Assembly: GCA_006742785.1 (NCBI GenBank)
Contig: AP019755.1
Span: 1,364,001-1,428,000 of the forward strand
From: Nitrosomonas stercoris
GTDB taxonomy: Bacteria > Pseudomonadota > Gammaproteobacteria > Burkholderiales > Nitrosomonadaceae
DNA: 64,000 nt
Reading direction: 5' to 3'
In this document: positions 62,700 to 64,000 of the stretch, piece by piece
How the letters are laid out: every line of letters begins with the position of its first letter
Position numbering within the stretch: the first letter of the stretch is position 1
The notes under the pieces: generated by a model
The model's input: the letters and a program-made list of their open reading frames with translations, nothing else
What the model was told of the DNA's origin: nothing
Databases searched by the model: none
Position numbers and translations under genes: made by a program

Positions 62700-64000
62700 A
62701 TGAGATTACGGGAGTATATGAAGGGTATGCTGCTATGTGCTGGCCTGCTGTTGATGGGTGGTCAAGTACAAGCGGACATCTCGACGGTACCGGACGAGAC
62801 GTATGAAGCGTTGAATCTGGATCGCAGCAAAGCCACACCGAAACAAACCTACGATGCCTTGGTCAAGCGTTACAAAGACCCGGCACATGGAGCCGGTAAA
62901 GGCACGATGGGAGACTACTGGGAACCGATTGAACTCAGTCGCTACATGGACCCCGCCACCTTTTACAAACCCCCTGTTTCTCCCAAAGAGATAGCGGAAC
63001 GTAAAGACTGCGTAGAATGCCATACAGATGAAACACCGGTATGGGTACGTGCCTGGCAACGTAGCACCCACGCCAACCTGGACAAGATTCGTAATCTTAA
63101 ATCAGACGACCCGCTTTACTACAAAAAAGGCAAGTTGGAAGAAGTAGAAAACAACCTGCGCTCTATGGGCAAACTGGGTAAAAGCGAAAAACTCAAAGAA
63201 GTAGGCTGTATAGACTGTCACGCAGACATCAACAGCAACAAAAAGGTTGACCACACCAAAGACATCCGCATGCCTACAGCAGATACCTGTGGTACCTGTC
63301 ACCTGAGAGAATTTGCCGAACGTGAATCAGAGCGCGATACCATGATCTGGCCTAATGGCCAATGGCCTGATGGACGTCCTTCACACGCACTGGACTACAC
63401 CGCCAACATCGAAACCACCGTTTGGGCAGCCATGCCACAACGCGAAGTGGCTGAAGGCTGTACCATGTGCCACACCAACCAGAATAAATGTGACAACTGT
63501 CATACCCGTCACGAATTCTCAGCAGCGGAATCACGCAAACCAGAAGCCTGTGCTACCTGTCATAGCGGCGTAGACCACAACAACTACGAAACCTACATGA
63601 TGTCCAAGCACGGCAAGATGGCTGAAATGAACCGTGGCAACTGGAACTGGGAAGTTCGTCTGCAAGACGCCTTCTCCAAAGGAGGCCAAACGGCACCGAC
63701 CTGTGCAGCCTGCCACATGGAATATGAAGGCGAGTACACCCATAACATCACCCGTAAAACCCGCTGGGCCAACTACCCATTCGTTCCTGGTATTGCTGAA
63801 AACATCACCAGTGACTGGGCAGAAGGACGACTGGACTCCTGGGTAGTCACCTGTACCCAATGTCACTCAGAACGTTTTGCCCGTTCCTATCTTGACCTCA
63901 TGGACAAAGGTACCCTGGAAGGCCTGGCTAAATACCAGGAAGCCAACGCCATTGTTCACAAGATGTACGAAGATGGCACCCTTACCGGTCAAAAGACCAA
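62700..64000 (+). CDS. hao: Hydroxylamine oxidoreductase, 3' end beyond window
   Basis: HAO oxidises hydroxylamine in the periplasm and feeds electrons to cytochrome c554. The first 433 residues are present, without a stop; the family is about 570 long. A signal peptide of 25 residues ends VQA-D, and the mature start [13 protein letters not shown] matches Nitrosomonas HAO. All eight CxxCH haem sites are visible, with first cysteines at 104, 170, 197, 254, 264, 284, 335 and 385. The fourth (CTMCH, 254-258; mature Cys229) is the catalytic P460 haem. The cross-linking tyrosine (mature 467) would lie past the edge. AAGGAGAGGAGAG is a strong ribosome binding site. Codon use is richer in C-ending codons than in rpoC, suggesting strong expression. 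Confidence 0.98.
   Translation, partial: MRLREYMKGMLLCAGLLLMGGQVQADISTVPDETYEALNLDRSKATPKQTYDALVKRYKDPAHGAGKGTMGDYWEPIELSRYMDPATFYKPPVSPKEIAERKDCVECHTDETPVWVRAWQRSTHANLDKIRNLKSDDPLYYKKGKLEEVENNLRSMGKLGKSEKLKEVGCIDCHADINSNKKVDHTKDIRMPTADTCGTCHLREFAERESERDTMIWPNGQWPDGRPSHALDYTANIETTVWAAMPQREVAEGCTMCHTNQNKCDNCHTRHEFSAAESRKPEACATCHSGVDHNNYETYMMSKHGKMAEMNRGNWNWEVRLQDAFSKGGQTAPTCAACHMEYEGEYTHNITRKTRWANYPFVPGIAENITSDWAEGRLDSWVVTCTQCHSERFARSYLDLMDKGTLEGLAKYQEANAIVHKMYEDGTLTGQKT

Noticed and set aside
62733-63866. Several long open frames on the minus strand opposite hao
   Set aside because: They mirror the periodic codon pattern of hao on the other strand and encode cysteine- and valine-rich text with no motif; hao is certain.

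Overview
The window comes from an ammonia-oxidising betaproteobacterium, almost certainly a Nitrosomonas of the europaea/eutropha group. The evidence is an octahaem hydroxylamine oxidoreductase gene (hao) at the right edge, a form IA RuBisCO operon with its own CbbR regulator, and betaproteobacterial-type housekeeping genes. Gene order is mostly ordinary chromosomal core. I see no CRISPR array, prophage or complete insertion sequence. The mobile-like component is a small family of terminal-inverted-repeat elements (MITE-like) at four intergenic sites.

Layout. 1-7.1 kb: a partial leftward gene, tadA with an overlapping L,D-transpeptidase gene, NAD-malic enzyme, then leftward serB and an HDOD-GGDEF signalling gene, then pepA. 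7.1-12 kb: holC, a small unknown gene, valS and hemE, all rightward. 12-14.3 kb: leftward tpm, an AhpD-like gene and cbbR. 14.4-19.9 kb: cbbL-cbbS-cbbQ-cbbO plus a small unknown gene; a strong terminator lies between cbbS and cbbQ. 19.9-23.5 kb: leftward genes for a surface-carbohydrate-type protein and a hypothetical protein, tRNA-Pro(CGG), and ispB. 23.7-29.3 kb: hemA-prfA-prmC, grxD, yqaA (leftward), a GST-like gene and a Braun-type lipoprotein. 29.4-42.8 kb: an accessory metabolism and envelope region with a PLD-like protein, a second glycosyltransferase-like protein, an acyl-CoA ligase/acyl-CoA dehydrogenase pair, a pirin with a divergent LysR regulator, an FNR-like reductase, a PEP-CTERM protein and PBP1A. 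43.1-48.4 kb: pilMNOPQ. 48.4-62.5 kb: the classic tRNA-Tyr/Gly/Thr-tuf-tRNA-Trp-secE-nusG-rplKAJL-rpoBC block. 62.7 kb to the end: hao, cut by the window edge.

How it fits together: HAO oxidises hydroxylamine to supply electrons. The Calvin-cycle operon fixes CO2 with a RuBisCO maintained by the CbbQO activase. hemA and hemE supply haem for the many c-type cytochromes. The pil operon builds the type IV pilus alignment complex and secretin. The most interesting non-gene signals are the MITE-like family, two mutually exclusive hairpins between cbbS and cbbQ, a perfect 15-bp palindrome between cbbR and cbbL, repeats in front of hao, and a conserved-looking unknown gene at the end of the cbb operon. 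No clearly new multi-gene system stood out.
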